Made by a program: the position numbers and the translations under genes. From positions 1,849,894-1,913,893 of the forward strand of contig CAJNDT010000001.1 in assembly GCA_905221615.1 (NCBI GenBank): DNA of 64,000 nucleotides. Reading direction: 5' to 3'. This DNA is from Symbiodinium sp. CCMP2592 (taxonomy: Eukaryota; Sar; Dinophyceae; Suessiales; Symbiodiniaceae). The notes below the pieces were generated by a model. The model searched no databases, was not told where the DNA came from, and saw only the letters and a program-made list of their open reading frames with translations. Shown piece by piece: positions 46,341 to 57,335 of the stretch. Each line of letters begins with the position of its first letter. Position 1 is the first letter of the stretch.

Positions 46341-47550
46341 TTATTTACCGATTGTAATTTTCAGCTCGAGCCACAATAACAACCAAATGAAGAATTCCGG
46401 AGTTATACCGGCGCCGCCACCTGAAACAGGATCATGGAGATCGGAATTTTCCAAGAGCTTGCCGTACGTAACACCTGCTCGCCATAGCTTGTCACTAGTC
46501 AAGACAGGCAGCAGAGGTGAGTAGTTTCTTCCTGATCCCGTTTTGCATTTTGTTCTTGATTCCGGACGGTTGAATGATTTCTTCATCTCCAAAAAGTTGC
46601 TTTTGTTGATCCGGCACCTTTGCGGATTCCGCTCTGAGGATCTGGCTTTCCGAGCCCAAGCAGCCCTGGCAGCCCCGTCAGTGCCCCAGGGCTTGGACGA
46701 CCGGGCCCGGGCCTGGGCGCCACGTCTCCGCGGCGAGGCAGAGGTCTGGCGGTCTGACTTCTGACGGGGCGGGACAGGAGAGGATATGAAAGGAAGGGGC
46801 TTGCAACGACGCAGCGCGACGATCTCTAAGCGTGACATACATACGGCCTTGTATGATGTTCGAATCAGCTTCTTGCTTGTGTCGAGAGTGCTGCTTTCAG
46901 CGTATCGCACCTCAGATCCCCAAGTCTTTGTCGAGCCAAATGAGGGCATGCGTGGATAGAGCATTCCTAGAAGATTCACAGTGTAAAGGGTGTTTAGACG
47001 AAACCCGGCGTCTTTTCATGATCTGCTCCGGCCAAGAGTAGGAGTAGGGCGATGTGAGACTGGCATGCCAGGAGCCGATGGCCAGGCATCCTGCACACCT
47101 CGCCTCGCGACGCATGGAATCCGTTCTCGAAATTCTGCTCTGTGCAGGCCCTGGGCATCGTGCCACACATGCCGAAGTCGGTGCAAGGCCAGGGCTCGGA
47201 ATGGCTCCGTAAACACCACCGCCGGAGAAAGCTTATTTTCCGTGCCATCTTCCAGTATTTCCACGCATGCATCCTATGAGGACTCGCATGTTCTGATTTG
47301 CGCACTGCAGTAACCTTGAACCTGCACCATGAAGTGTGTTGGACGGTTGAGCTGTGCACGAGCTGCGAGAAGTCCCCGGGGCTTTCTTGTTGGAAGGTAC
47401 TGCCGCAACCAGCGTTGGTGCACTTCCGGAAGCAGAAATCCTGCCTCACTCTTGCTTGGTTTGTGGCCTCGCGCCACTCAGCACACCGAAGAGAACCGCG
47501 GCACACTACAATTTTTTCATGTGCTCCGCCCTCAGCAACAACTGATCCGC
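46341..47550. other. No firm gene; candidate terminal exon near 46.6-46.76 kb
   Basis: A plus-strand frame ends LDDRARAWAPRLRGEAEVW and stops at TGA 46762-46764, with GC-rich third positions; it could be a last exon. The antisense frame is also long. 46.8-47.5 kb has nothing clear. Confidence 0.3.
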
Positions 47551-47569
47551 GGCTGCACTAAAAGGATTC

Positions 47570-47790
47570 GGACCGAGGTCTGGCTACCCTGGCTTTCGCT
47601 TTGTACAGCGAGTTGCCCAAGGCCCCCCGGGGGCCCCAGGGCCAGTCTTGCGCACACGGCTTCGATTCCGAAAGTGCCTGGTAGGTTTGGGTGACCGTGA
47701 TCTTGATGTCGCAGTCGGTGGAGCCCGTGTCTGCCATCGTCCGCGTGCCAATTGTCACCATCAACGGCCTGTGCCCTCCCCTGATCCAAT
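47570..47790 (-). CDS. Possible PLAT-like exon
   Basis: A minus-strand frame reads MVTIGTRTMADTGSTDCDIK then ITVTQTY. The spacing V-x-T/G...A-x-T-x-S-T-D-x-D-I-x-I resembles the opening strands of PLAT/LH2 beta-sandwich domains (T-G...A-G-T-D-A-x-V-x-I). Only this segment fits and the downstream part does not clearly continue the domain. Confidence 0.25.
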
Positions 47791-47969
47791 TCATGATACT
47801 CAGGGACCCAGACCCCGCGGAGCCATGGCTCAGGTATCTGCTCTGGTGCCTTCTGCTGGTTTCGTGGCCTGCTTGCAATCCAGTGAAGCCAAGATGCAGA
47901 GCGGAAAAGTTTCCATCCCAGGCACCACCTCCTGTCCTGGTGTGGCTGCAGACGGGTGACCGTGCACAC

Positions 47970-49100
47970 TCAGCAGCCGAGCATGCTCAGCATCCCGCCA
48001 GATCATTACGGCACTGCGTGTGGCTCGTGTGTCTCACCCTGAAATGCTCCGAGCTCTCCGTCCACCATGCCTTGTAAGGAGTGTCAGCTACTGTGTCGGC
48101 ATCGGAGGATGCTGTGATTCTTCACTGGCAGCCTGGCTGCGTGACAGATGCATCCATTCGGCGCGGGCTGTAGGCTGTAGCCAGAGTCAATTGGCGGTTT
48201 GTGGTTCCGTGGTTGCCATCGACGCCTTCTTCAGCCTCCTGCGGACCACCTGCTGCCCCCGCATTACCTGCTCTGAGCGGAAAGGAAACGGGCGCCCGAT
48301 GATGCTGCTGATGCGCGCTTAGGTGTTTCCATCGTATCAGTGCACACATCTCCACAGGCCCCAGCCAGGTTCGCGGGTGCAGAAACTATGAATAGCTCGG
48401 CTCTGCTTCCCCTGTCGCGCTCGACATAAATTGAAAGAGCAGGACGCTAACGCTGAACTCAACTCCAGGCGCCCTCCAACTGGCTCCCCGAAGCTCGCCA
48501 CCCACCAAGCCATGAAGAGTCAGCAGCCACCACGCCCATGCAACGAGTTATCCCAACCACCAATCCTTTACAATGGTGTGCTCGCTGGCAAGCTCGCCTC
48601 CCGTCATTTGCATTCAGTCTTTTTCCGACCACCTAGTACGATGTTATACGGGCCCCTGCATCTCTCGATCGACCCAGCTGTTTGTTCATGCTTTCTCAAG
48701 AGGTAATCGGCAGAACGAGTCCAACAGGACTAGCAAAACCAGGCGATCTTAAGATGCCCAGCGCCATGAACAAGAAGGGGACAGGAGCAGTTTGAGGAAG
48801 AGTCAATTGCGAAACGTCAGACCCACTAAAACACGCTTGCAAGTTGATCACCTTGTGACTTGGTTTGCAACAGACAGATCAAGTTTGTCATGCTGATGAT
48901 GCTGATTTTGGGAACGAGAACGAGACGTATGGTGCCAAGTGTGCCAAACACGAAGAATGATCAGGGAGCGATGCAGCACGCAGATGCAACTTCCACGCCG
49001 CGCAGGGGAGGGTGGGGAAGCTTCGTTGGGCAGGGCTTCCAACCCTGCCCCCTTGTCTGCAAAACGAAGGAAGGCACAGATGCACAGACGCCCAGACGCC
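47970..49100. other. No convincing gene
   Basis: Open frames without motifs on both strands. Confidence 0.35.
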
Positions 49101-49106
49101 CAGACG

Positions 49107-49178
49107 CGCAGGCGCACACACGCACACGCACATGCACGCACACGCACACGCACGCACACACACACACACACACAAGCA
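49107..49178. repeat. (CA)n / (CACG)n microsatellite
   Basis: GCGCACACACGCACACGCAC-type units pass into pure CA to about 49174. Confidence 0.9.
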
Positions 49179-49246
49179 CCCCGCCGTGTTGAGGTGGAGC
49201 CAAGACGGCCACAGATAGCAACATCACTTGTATACATACAGTAGCC

Positions 49247-49540
49247 ATGACAAGACGAATCACAAGAAGAAGGGCCGCAGAGATTATGAGCGGACAGAGC
49301 CGGGTTCGACTTGATCAGTCAATCAATGGCGGCTCCAGGTTGACAGCAAGACAGTATAATGTTGTTCAACACGGTTTGCAATTACGAGCAACCGTCGGCT
49401 CAGAACCCCACGAAAAGGCAATTCTCGTTGACATCGCTCAGATAGGTATACCTGTTCTCATAGCAGAATTCAAGGAAGCGAGCAGTGAAAGTCGCAGTCC
49501 GACGAAGAGGAATGAAACCATGAAAGGATTGCGTTGTTAG
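49247..49540 (+). CDS. Candidate small ORF, 97 aa
   Basis: ATG at 49247 gives a basic start (MTRRITRRRAAEIMSGQ), a central region (QYNVVQHGLQLRATVGSEPH then ILVDIAQIGIPVLIAEFKEA) with alternating hydrophobic strands, and a TAG at 49538-49540. The composition is protein-like but I do not recognise it. It lies just after a CA repeat. Confidence 0.3.
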   Translation: MTRRITRRRAAEIMSGQSRVRLDQSINGGSRLTARQYNVVQHGLQLRATVGSEPHEKAILVDIAQIGIPVLIAEFKEASSESRSPTKRNETMKGLRC

Positions 49541-50281
49541 TGGCAGCATCAAACGAACCTTCGGCTTTCAACAGCTCTTGTTTACGTCCGCAGCTAAGTT
49601 CGTTCGCTGATTTGTTCGCAGCTTCAGGCAACACCCAGCGGTGCCGAAAAAGGCTGGCCTCGTCGTCAGAGCTGCTGATTCTGTTGGTATGATTTGTTCT
49701 CTAGAGATGCCGACTGGAATGCGTTTCAGAACTGCACATTCATGCGTTGCTTTCCACCCCACTGACTTGCCTGCCCTGACCTAAGAGACTCTGACACACA
49801 TCCCCTGCGAAGGGCATCGAGCCGGACGAGTTTCTCTGCGCGCTCTACAACCTTCAAGGCCATGATGCCGACAGGCCTATCCGGCTTCAGCAGCTGGCCT
49901 TCAAGTTCAGCAAGGCACTTCAAAGGCCAAGCACAGCCATAGCATGAGCTCTTGCAAGAAATCCTGTGGTGACACAAGCCGAGGCGGGTACCGGCTTCAC
50001 AAGTTGACCCGGAGACTGGAGGAGCTCGTGTAGCGGCCATGTCTGTGTTTGGTCTCGGGACGGTGCAGGGCTTCGGTGCTACTTCGGTGACCTCTGCCCG
50101 GGCAGCGGCTATGTGGCAGCAGTGACGGCGGCACGGGGTGGCCTTGGACTCGGGGAGCGCCGGCCTCAAGCCCGCACGGCCTCCACTCTTCGCCGTAGTC
50201 TCTGCGCCTCTCTGCTGTGCACTTTCCCGCCGCAGTTCCGCTCGACGAAGGCCAAATCTTTGTTGTTTGTAGCCTAAAGAG
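49541..50281. other. 5' flank of the ankyrin gene
   Basis: A long minus-strand frame here and into the ankyrin gene is a shadow of the real gene. Nothing else recognised. Confidence 0.5.
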
Positions 50282-51697
50282 ATGGCCGTGCTGGAAGTCC
50301 AGTCAATGACAGGCGAGGCACTTGCCAGTCTTGACATGAGTATCTTCGCTTTGGAGAGTCCCACAATTCTAAGCATCAAGGAGAAGCTGCAAGAACAGCT
50401 GGGAATTTCAAGCTTTCGGCAGAAACTACTGCTCGACCACGAAGTGGTCGGCAACGATGCCACTTGGAGCTCCCTTGGGTGTCCCGCCGCTATGCTCCTG
50501 GTTCTCGTAGAATACGTGAACGGAGTGGAGGAGAAACTTCTTAGCGCAGCAGCGGAGGGCAATGTGGGAGAATTGCAACGGCTGCTGGAGACGCCCCAGC
50601 AGCCTGACTGCCAAGATGCTGCTGGTGAGACCGCCGTTTACAAAGCAAGTCTCAATGGCGATGTTGCTATGCTCGAAATGCTAAGACGAGCGGGAGCTGA
50701 TGTGAACAAAAAGGCTGTCAACGGCTCGCCCCTCACGGTTGCAGCACTGCATGGGCACCAGGAGGCAGTGCGTCACCTGCTTGCCTCACAGGCCGACCCT
50801 CGGGTGGCTTCGAACGGCAAGGCTGCATTGCATACTGCTGCTGCGCTAGGCCATCTTGAGATATTGCAAATGCTTCTGGATGCGAGTGCGGAGATGAACG
50901 CAACGAACTCGAATCGAGCAACTGTTCTCCATCTAGCGGCCGAGGGTGGACATTGCAGGCTTCTTGAGTACCTGCTCGATCATGGAGCCGAGAAGGATGC
51001 AGCGAACAGGGTGGGGGCAACTGCGTTACACATTGCAGCTGCTTTTGCGAGGGCAGAGGCCGCTGAGATCTTGGTGTCGTCTGGAGTCTCCTTGATGGCT
51101 CGGAATACCAACAACGCAACGGCTCTCCATTTGGCTGCGGAAGGGGGGGATCTGGAGGTGATTCGCGCACTGATACGGCCCCTACGAGAGGCTCCTACGG
51201 TACAAGCCGCGTCTGAGGTGCTCGATGTCCCGAACCGTGTTGGTGCCACAGCTCTGCACTGTGCCGCGCAAGCAGGGCACTTGAAGGTGGTGGAATGCTT
51301 ACTGGAGGCGGGTATTGACAGAGATGCCACCAATCGGAATGATGCTACTGCTTTGCACCTGGCAGTGGGCCGGCAAAGGTTGGAGGTGGTGAAATGCTTG
51401 TTGAGCGCTCGCGCAAGCGTGCATATTCGCAACGATGGCGGCTCCATACCCTTGCTGCTTGCCGTGAAGACCGGAAATGCAGAAGTGGTACAAGTCTTGC
51501 TGGAAGCCGCTTCCGACGTAGAGTCCCGGAACCTGGCAAAGGAAACCGCCATGAGCCGCGCCTTGGACCTCGACCTCCAAGAGACTGAGATCCGCGGGCT
51601 TCTTGAGGCTGCGATCGCCGCAAGGCCCCCTGAAGGAGGACCTCCCCGTGAGACCCACAAAAAGGTGCAGGACGCACGTGTCACGTCACGCCGCTAA
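50282..51697 (+). CDS. Ubiquitin-like/ankyrin-repeat protein, 471 aa, intronless
   Basis: A single uninterrupted frame runs from ATG 50282 to TAA 51695-51697. An in-frame TAG at 50270-50272 makes this ATG the first possible start. Residues 1-79 resemble a ubiquitin-like fold (IKEKLQEQLGISSFRQKLLL and a closing hydrophobic strand AMLLVLVEYV). From about residue 82 to 445 there are some ten ankyrin repeats with the usual TALHxAA and G-x-x-x-x-V-x-x-L-L motifs (GATALHIAAAFARAEAAEIL, NATALHLAAEGGDLEVIRAL, ATALHLAVGRQRLEVVKCLL). The tail is charged (KKVQDARVTSRR). It is likely a scaffold for protein binding, perhaps linked to ubiquitin pathways through the N-terminal domain (inference). It has no intron although MRE11 and the methyltransferase gene nearby have many. 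Confidence 0.95.
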   Translation: MAVLEVQSMTGEALASLDMSIFALESPTILSIKEKLQEQLGISSFRQKLLLDHEVVGNDATWSSLGCPAAMLLVLVEYVNGVEEKLLSAAAEGNVGELQRLLETPQQPDCQDAAGETAVYKASLNGDVAMLEMLRRAGADVNKKAVNGSPLTVAALHGHQEAVRHLLASQADPRVASNGKAALHTAAALGHLEILQMLLDASAEMNATNSNRATVLHLAAEGGHCRLLEYLLDHGAEKDAANRVGATALHIAAAFARAEAAEILVSSGVSLMARNTNNATALHLAAEGGDLEVIRALIRPLREAPTVQAASEVLDVPNRVGATALHCAAQAGHLKVVECLLEAGIDRDATNRNDATALHLAVGRQRLEVVKCLLSARASVHIRNDGGSIPLLLAVKTGNAEVVQVLLEAASDVESRNLAKETAMSRALDLDLQETEIRGLLEAAIAARPPEGGPPRETHKKVQDARVTSRR

Positions 51698-51974
51698 GAG
51701 CCCTTCTACCGGCTGGCCTTGTGTTGATGTGTGTTCGTTCGTCTCAGGCCAGCTCGACTTCCATGCCGAACTTTGCCGCACGTGTTGCCAGCCATCCCTG
51801 ACCATGTGGTCCTGAGGACGTGAAGAGCCCCCCCCTAGTGCCCGAGTTATGCGGCCATGCGTACTGGCACGGGTAGTTGTGCGGCAGGAATTCTGGTCCT
51901 ACTTGGGCGGAGCTCACTTGGGAAGAGCCTTGCGCCCGTTCCCGAGCGTGAGGCTTGCAGTGCAGTCGCAGCGC

Positions 51975-52151
51975 ATGATGGATCGGTCCGGCAAAAAGGA
52001 GCTTCTGCTGGAGCTCTCCAGCGAGGGCTTTCGGCGCACAGAGCTTGTGTCGCCTCCGGTGCAGCTGGAGGGGCTGAGGCCCAACACCGAGTCACTCGGC
52101 CCTATCTACATAGATGTCGTCGTGTCGACTGGACTTTCCGACTTTCGCAAG
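51975..52151 (+). CDS. Exon of unknown protein
   Basis: ATG at 51975 opens MMDRSGKKELLLELSSEGFR and continues NTESLGPIYIDVVVSTGLSD to CGCAAG|GTATGC, a plausible GT donor at 52152. Strong coding look; family unknown. Probably the first or second exon of the gene that continues at 52.28 kb, but the join phase was not settled. Confidence 0.5.
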
Positions 52152-52277
52152 GTATGCTGTGGCAGTGAGCACGCTCTGCGAGAATCGTCAGCTGGTGCCG
52201 AAGTTCCTCAGCTTGCATATGAAACTTTTCAGAGTGGGGCGAGGACGCACAACCCATGAGATCCAGCGCTCTAAGCA

Positions 52278-52745
52278 ATGGGGCTTACCGTCGTTGAGCT
52301 AAGGCTGTCCTTCGTGACGCCGCAGGAAGACTTGGGTTCTGGTGCAATGACTTCCCTGACAGCTGCCATGAAAGACTTGGGGAGCATCAAAGAGCACCTT
52401 GGCTCTTGGCTGTACCTGCGCTTCTCACAAGTTGAAATCGACCGTCTCGATGGTTCTTGGAGGTCTCTGGGAGCCATCCATGCCGGGGCGGCCAACGCCG
52501 AGGTGCTCCGACACCTCGCAACGCTGCAGGACAGCTGGGCCGCTCGGCAGAGATCCGAGCGTCGCAGTCGCTGTCCGAGAGCCGCTTGGGCACAGGCCTC
52601 GATGCAGCTCCCCGGCGTTGCGGAAGAGCTGAAGAAGCTCATGGACGCCAATGACCAAATGAAGAAGGACATTTCATTGGAGTTTAAGCCAGTGCCTTCC
52701 GGCAGCAAACGCCGGTTACTGTATGACTACTGCTTTGTACCGTAG
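52278..52745 (+). CDS. Unknown protein, C-terminal coding part (155 aa)
   Basis: The frame reads MGLTVVELRLSFVTPQEDLG, MTSLTAAMKDLGSIKEHLGS, WLYLRFSQVEIDRLDGSW and later AEELKKLMDANDQMKKDISL, ending in YDYCFVP and a TAG. It is helical, acidic and Leu-rich. A middle part (QRSERRSRCPRAAWAQ) differs in composition and may be an unspliced short intron in frame. No family recognised. Confidence 0.5.
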   Translation: MGLTVVELRLSFVTPQEDLGSGAMTSLTAAMKDLGSIKEHLGSWLYLRFSQVEIDRLDGSWRSLGAIHAGAANAEVLRHLATLQDSWAARQRSERRSRCPRAAWAQASMQLPGVAEELKKLMDANDQMKKDISLEFKPVPSGSKRRLLYDYCFVP

Positions 52746-52771
52746 CTCCGCAGCCGTGTTGATGCTGAGTT

Positions 52772-53236
52772 GTGGCCATGTCCGAGGCTTTCAGAGCTGC
52801 AGGGCATCCATCATACTCTCTCGACGCTGATCTTGCTTTGGAGGTTCAAGGTCCAGGAGGGAATAGATGCCTGTGTCCGACACGTCCTATGTGCCACCGA
52901 GGACGTCTTTGTGATAAGACACCGAAGGCAAAGGAGGGACCTTTGCCTGCATTGTCGAAGCTTATGCCTATGCCCCGCTTGAAGGCAGACTGCGATGTAC
53001 AAGGATTGCCCTCGAATTCGCTGCCTGTGCTTCAACAAGAAGCCGATCTGTGGCAGTCCGCGGTGAAGCTGTGCCAGAAAATAGAGCCGTCCAGCCCCAA
53101 TCTACGTCCTTGTCGTCGCACGAGCTTTTGGCCGCTGCACTTAGTTTATTGGAGTAAAGCCATTGCGAAATGCGCAGGGGAACTCCATGTTGATAGGTCA
53201 CTGCAAGGTGGGCAACGAGCGGGGATGTGGCTTTAG
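52772..53236 (+). CDS. Possible further ORF of the same locus
   Basis: A 154-codon frame, first ATG at 52778 (MSEAFRAAGHPSYSLDADLA), with Cys/Pro-rich middle and EADLWQSAVKLCQKIEPSSP. It ends at a TAG. It starts only 30 bp after the previous stop, so it could be 3' untranslated sequence that happens to be open. Confidence 0.25.
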   Translation: MAMSEAFRAAGHPSYSLDADLALEVQGPGGNRCLCPTRPMCHRGRLCDKTPKAKEGPLPALSKLMPMPRLKADCDVQGLPSNSLPVLQQEADLWQSAVKLCQKIEPSSPNLRPCRRTSFWPLHLVYWSKAIAKCAGELHVDRSLQGGQRAGMWL

Positions 53237-53239
53237 GAT

Positions 53240-54991
53240 AGTGGTATACTTGGTACATGCTATGCACTTTGAAATGTAATGTAAGTAGTGTCATGTAGTG
53301 TGAGAATCCACCGAGCCGAGCCTGGCCCAGCCCGATGCCTTCGCTCCTTGAAAGGGAGCGCTTGTACATGATGCCGTGATGGAAGCGCTGTGCTGCTGCC
53401 AGACCCGACGCCATGCAACTCTTTTTTTGCAGAGCTTCCATGACGGCAGCTTAGTCCTGAAGCGACATGCTTCGTCTACCACGTGTGACGTGTCACGTTC
53501 GGAATGTGTTGTTGAGTTTATGCTGTTCAGGCTGCTTTAAAAGTTTCTGTCCGCACTTCTCGCAGCAATGGGAGCACTGACCAGAGCATAAGGAAAGCTT
53601 TTCGAGCATTGGTGACCATGGGAAGTGCAGCAGTAGCCATAGCAAAGGAGTGATCCCAGTAAGCATGGCATACGATGATCGTCCTCGCCACGGTACCGGC
53701 AATGGCTGGTTACTCCTCGCAAGCGGTGTAGGTAGACAAGTTGTGTTGCCGTATGAGAGTATTTGCTGGCAGCGATGGTGGTTGCGCAAGCCGTAGTAGC
53801 CTTTGGATATCAAGCAGAATGTCCATTTTGCTTTGGGTTTGTAGACGGCCAGGCCAGGCTGTGACATCATCCCAAAGAAGTCTAGAGAGCGCATCTACAC
53901 TTCACTTCCCTGTGTAGTGCAGTCGTTTGGACCGTTGCCGTGAGGCAGTTAGATCACGGTCCATAGCAGAAGCATGGAGCACTCAACTACCAGCGAATCC
54001 TCCTGGTACTAATGCAGCAGGCAGATCGAATCAAGGAGCCAAATAGATCAATAGGATCCAGCTCATGGTTTTGGGTGTTCAATGGTCGGGGCCAGACAGG
54101 GGGACGAGCGCAGGGGGGACTTCTGAAAATCTCAGCGTCGAAATGCTGATGGTCCAGACCTGTATGGTGGTTATAGGATGAGGCTTCGAACGCTTGCCGG
54201 GGACAAGCGTGCCCTATGCCCTATGCATTGCTGAGGTCGGATGAGTCAGTCCGGCATATGTACAAGACTTGCCCTCAAGGAAACCTTAACGCCGCCACCA
54301 AAGAACTGACGCGCTTCCCGCTCCAAGCAATGAGCTTCCAGCACACCCTACCTGGCGTGAAAGGTTGCCAATCCGTCACCAAGCCGAAAGGGTGCGTCAG
54401 CACCAAAGCTCTTGCAACGGATGGATGTGAAGCACTAGCTCCAATGGTTACCTTTGCCACGACAGTAAGACCTGTGGTTGGTACCTCGGCCACCCTTTGA
54501 TTCCCTTTCACGACCAGCGTGTTGCATTCTATGAACGCCGCGATGTTCGTACCTCAAGCAACATTAATCAAACTTAGATATAAAGAAATGGCAGATAACA
54601 TGACAGAAGATACAGAAGATGCAGCATCAGAGGCTTTGACTGTCATTTTGGTGTCGTCGTAGACTTAGCTTCGCTATACGGGAGAAGGTACAAGCCGATG
54701 GTTGAGGGGTTGCACCTGGATAGTCAGGAGTCGGAAATTAGCACATCCTTCAGGAAGTCTAAGAGTCGACAAGAAGTCACAAGTATTCTACCTGGCGTCT
54801 TCAGCTCCACGTGTCGCTCTGCATGGCGGTGGATCCTGCATGTTTCAGTAGAAGCATGAACTGGCGTGTTTGCGTTGCTTTGAGAGCTCTAGGCGGGCTG
54901 GGGACTAAGTGCCCTTAATCACTGTAGTCAAAGCTTACAACACCGAATGGGGCCTCAAACAGAAGCGAAATGCTGAGTCGTTTTCCGGGTA
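53240..54991. other. No convincing gene
   Basis: A minus-strand frame at 53493-53894 has a Cys cluster (CSGQCSHCCEKCGQ) but no defined domain. The rest, to the MRE11 start, shows nothing. Confidence 0.4.
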
Positions 54992-57335
54992 ATGTTTGTG
55001 GTCGTACAGGATGAGCTCCCTGACGCTGACACCCTGCGTATTCTGATCCTTACTGACACCCATGTGCCTTAGCTGCACTTGATGAGAGATCTCGCAAGTG
55101 CGGAAGGTGACGTGGACACACAAACGCACACAAACAGCCACATCACTATTGATTTCACTTCAGGTCGGCTTCAATGAGAAAGACAAGGTGAGCCTGAAAC
55201 GGTTCAGCCTCATCTGCAGTTTCCGGTCGTTGGCTCTTGAGGTTCGTGGGAAAGACTCCTTGGAGACGCTTGAGGACCAAATTGTAGCTTCCGCCAAGTC
55301 CCTGGCCCCTCCTGTCATGCTGAGAGGAAGCGCTGCAGATCGGCAAGAATGGCCGAGCAGATCTCGTTTTGCACGGTGATCATCTAAGCTTCTTGCGAGA
55401 GGAGCAGCTTCAGCAATGGGCGGCCACAGCTTCTGCACTGTGCCGCGTGCAGGTGGGGACCTGTTCCATGAGAACAAGCCATCCAGGCGACCTCCCGTCG
55501 GACTTTGCAGATGTCTACGTGCTAGGGCTGAGCATGCCCTGTCAGGGGATGTCTCTTCAGAACCATGAACCTTCTGAAACAGTACACGATGGGTTCTGGA
55601 GAGGCCATGCAGCTTTTGGAGCAAACAGTAGGGGCTCCGGAGTCTGCTTCAGGTGGCCTTCGAGGTCCGAGAGCTTGGAATGGCTTCTTGAAGCTGCGAA
55701 GTGTCGCCGAGCTACGCGGCTTCAGGTGGTCAGCGATCTGGCCTGCTTCGGCACCGGCCAGGTCAACTACAAGGAAGCCATGATGAGGCTTGCTCTTTCT
55801 GAGGCATCAAAGAATGTAATCCAGGACCCCAACTTGAACATCGAGTGCCCCTTGTCCTGCCTTCACGCTTGAACTTAGCATTTTCATGGTCAAGCCGGTT
55901 CAGCTGCTTCCAAGCGTGTGCTGGATGCCAGCTTCATGATTCATGGGAATCATGACGACCCTGGCGGTGAGAGTAACCTCTGTGCAGCGAACATCTTGGA
56001 GGCCGCGCGGCGCCGGGCCCAGCTGTCACCTGGTACGGAACTCCCGGTTCACAGGTGGGCGGCTTGTGCAACTACTTCGGCCGCCATGAGGACCTCGAGG
56101 AGCGCATCCAGTCGAGCGGGCGACAATTTCTGGATGGAACCTGAAAAGCACGCATGAAGGACATCGTCATCCGGCCAATCTTGCTGGTCAAGGCAGGACT
56201 GTATCATGCTGCTTTCGGAACCTTTAGCCGGAAGAAGAGGGCTCACCTATGCTCTGCCATTTTGCGATGCAAAGACAACCGAGTCGACCCACCGCAAGCC
56301 TCGAGGCCAGAACAGTCGACTCACAAAGCAGAAGAAAACTCATCTGACAGCTCATGCCTGCAAATCTTTCCGGGTTGGACAACACGAAAGAAGAGCTGTG
56401 TGCCTGGTTGGAGGGCAAGACCAGAGTGGCGATCTACGGCCTTGGCAACATCCGGGATGAACGGCTGCATCGGGCTTTCCAGGTGCCAACAAAAAGTTCA
56501 GCTTTGCTTTGCTTTTGTGGCCGGTTCTTCAGCTGCATCCAAGGCGAAAAAGGTCCGCTTCGAGGCGGGCACCGCGAGAATGGCGCAGTGTGTTGCCACG
56601 CATATCTCATGCCAGACTCCTGTGGACACCGAGAAGTGGTTCCACGTGATGATCCTGCACCAGAACAGGTGAAAGCTTGGCGAGGTAGATTCTGCAGCTT
56701 CACACCGGATGTGGTTTGAGGCACAAGGGAAACAAAGGTGCAGTTCCCAGCAAGGCGTCGGAGCCTCAAAGCTGTTGCCGGCTGTGGTGCCTTTGAAGCC
56801 CCCGGCCGGAAGTGTCAGGTGCATCCATGAGGAGATGCTCCCTTCCTTCTTGGATCTGGCAGGGAGTCCTGGCAGTGAGTAGATCTCTGAACTCGTCAGC
56901 AGCTGCTCGAGGTCATCTGGGGCCACGAACACGACTGCCAGGTGAAGCCGCAGGAGACGCCGAGCCGGTTTCGTCTTGAACATCATGGCCAATCGCGCGC
57001 ACATTTCACACGCCGTGGTAGGGCCAAGCTCCTAAGCCCTAAGCTGACCAGGAGTCGCTGCGTGGAGAGTTCTATGTGATGCAGCCCGGCTCTTCTGCTC
57101 GGTGCTCAGACGCGCTGCGTTCAGCGGCCCGTGGCGGACGTGTCCTCACAGCACCAGGTCGCCACGTCGCTGTCTCCACAAGAAGCAGGGCTGAAGCACG
57201 TCGCCTTGATTGATGTCAAGGAGGGCGTGTTCAGGCGAGGGCTAGTTGAACATAGAGACTGGTATGTCGTGCATGGCATGGTTCGTCAGGTGCAATCCAG
57301 TACCTCTTTGGACAGTGAGACCGTTGGCTGCGGAC
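54992..57335 (+). CDS. MRE11: MRE11 double-strand-break repair nuclease, at least 20 small exons
   Basis: MRE11 is the Mn-dependent nuclease of the MRE11-RAD50 complex. Exons: 54992-55063, 55164-55187, 55242-55274, 55339-55375, 55453-55486, 55561-55603, 55726-55773, 55825-55853, 55932-56001, 56055-56099, 56160-56192, 56414-56482, 56544-56564, 56616-56668, 56721-56754, 56832-56858, 56913-56942, 57052-57096, 57158-57234, 57290-about 57335. Phases agree throughout. Motifs in order: ILILTDTHVGFNEKD (metal D and H), ADLVLHGGDLFHENKPSR, TMNLLKQYTMGSGE, GQVNYKDPNLNI, FFMIHGNHDDPGGESN, GGLCNYFGRHEDLE, TRVAIYGLGNIRDERLHRAF, WFHVMILHQNR, DLVIWGHEHDC, FYVMQPGSSVATSL, NPVPLWTVRPL. All expected phosphoesterase residues are present. 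About 290 residues of the core are traced; the C-terminal region was not found. ATG 54992 is the first in frame before exon 1. Donors: 7 GT, 9 GC, 3 GA. The exon 8/9 join is the least certain. Confidence 0.93.

Noticed and set aside
49726-50562. 278-aa minus-strand frame overlapping the ankyrin gene start
   Set aside because: It is a shadow of the plus-strand ankyrin gene and its upstream flank; the plus strand has clear domains.
50980-51684. 234-aa minus-strand frame inside the ankyrin gene
   Set aside because: Antisense shadow caused by the repeated TALHLAA codons, which read as stop-free on the other strand.
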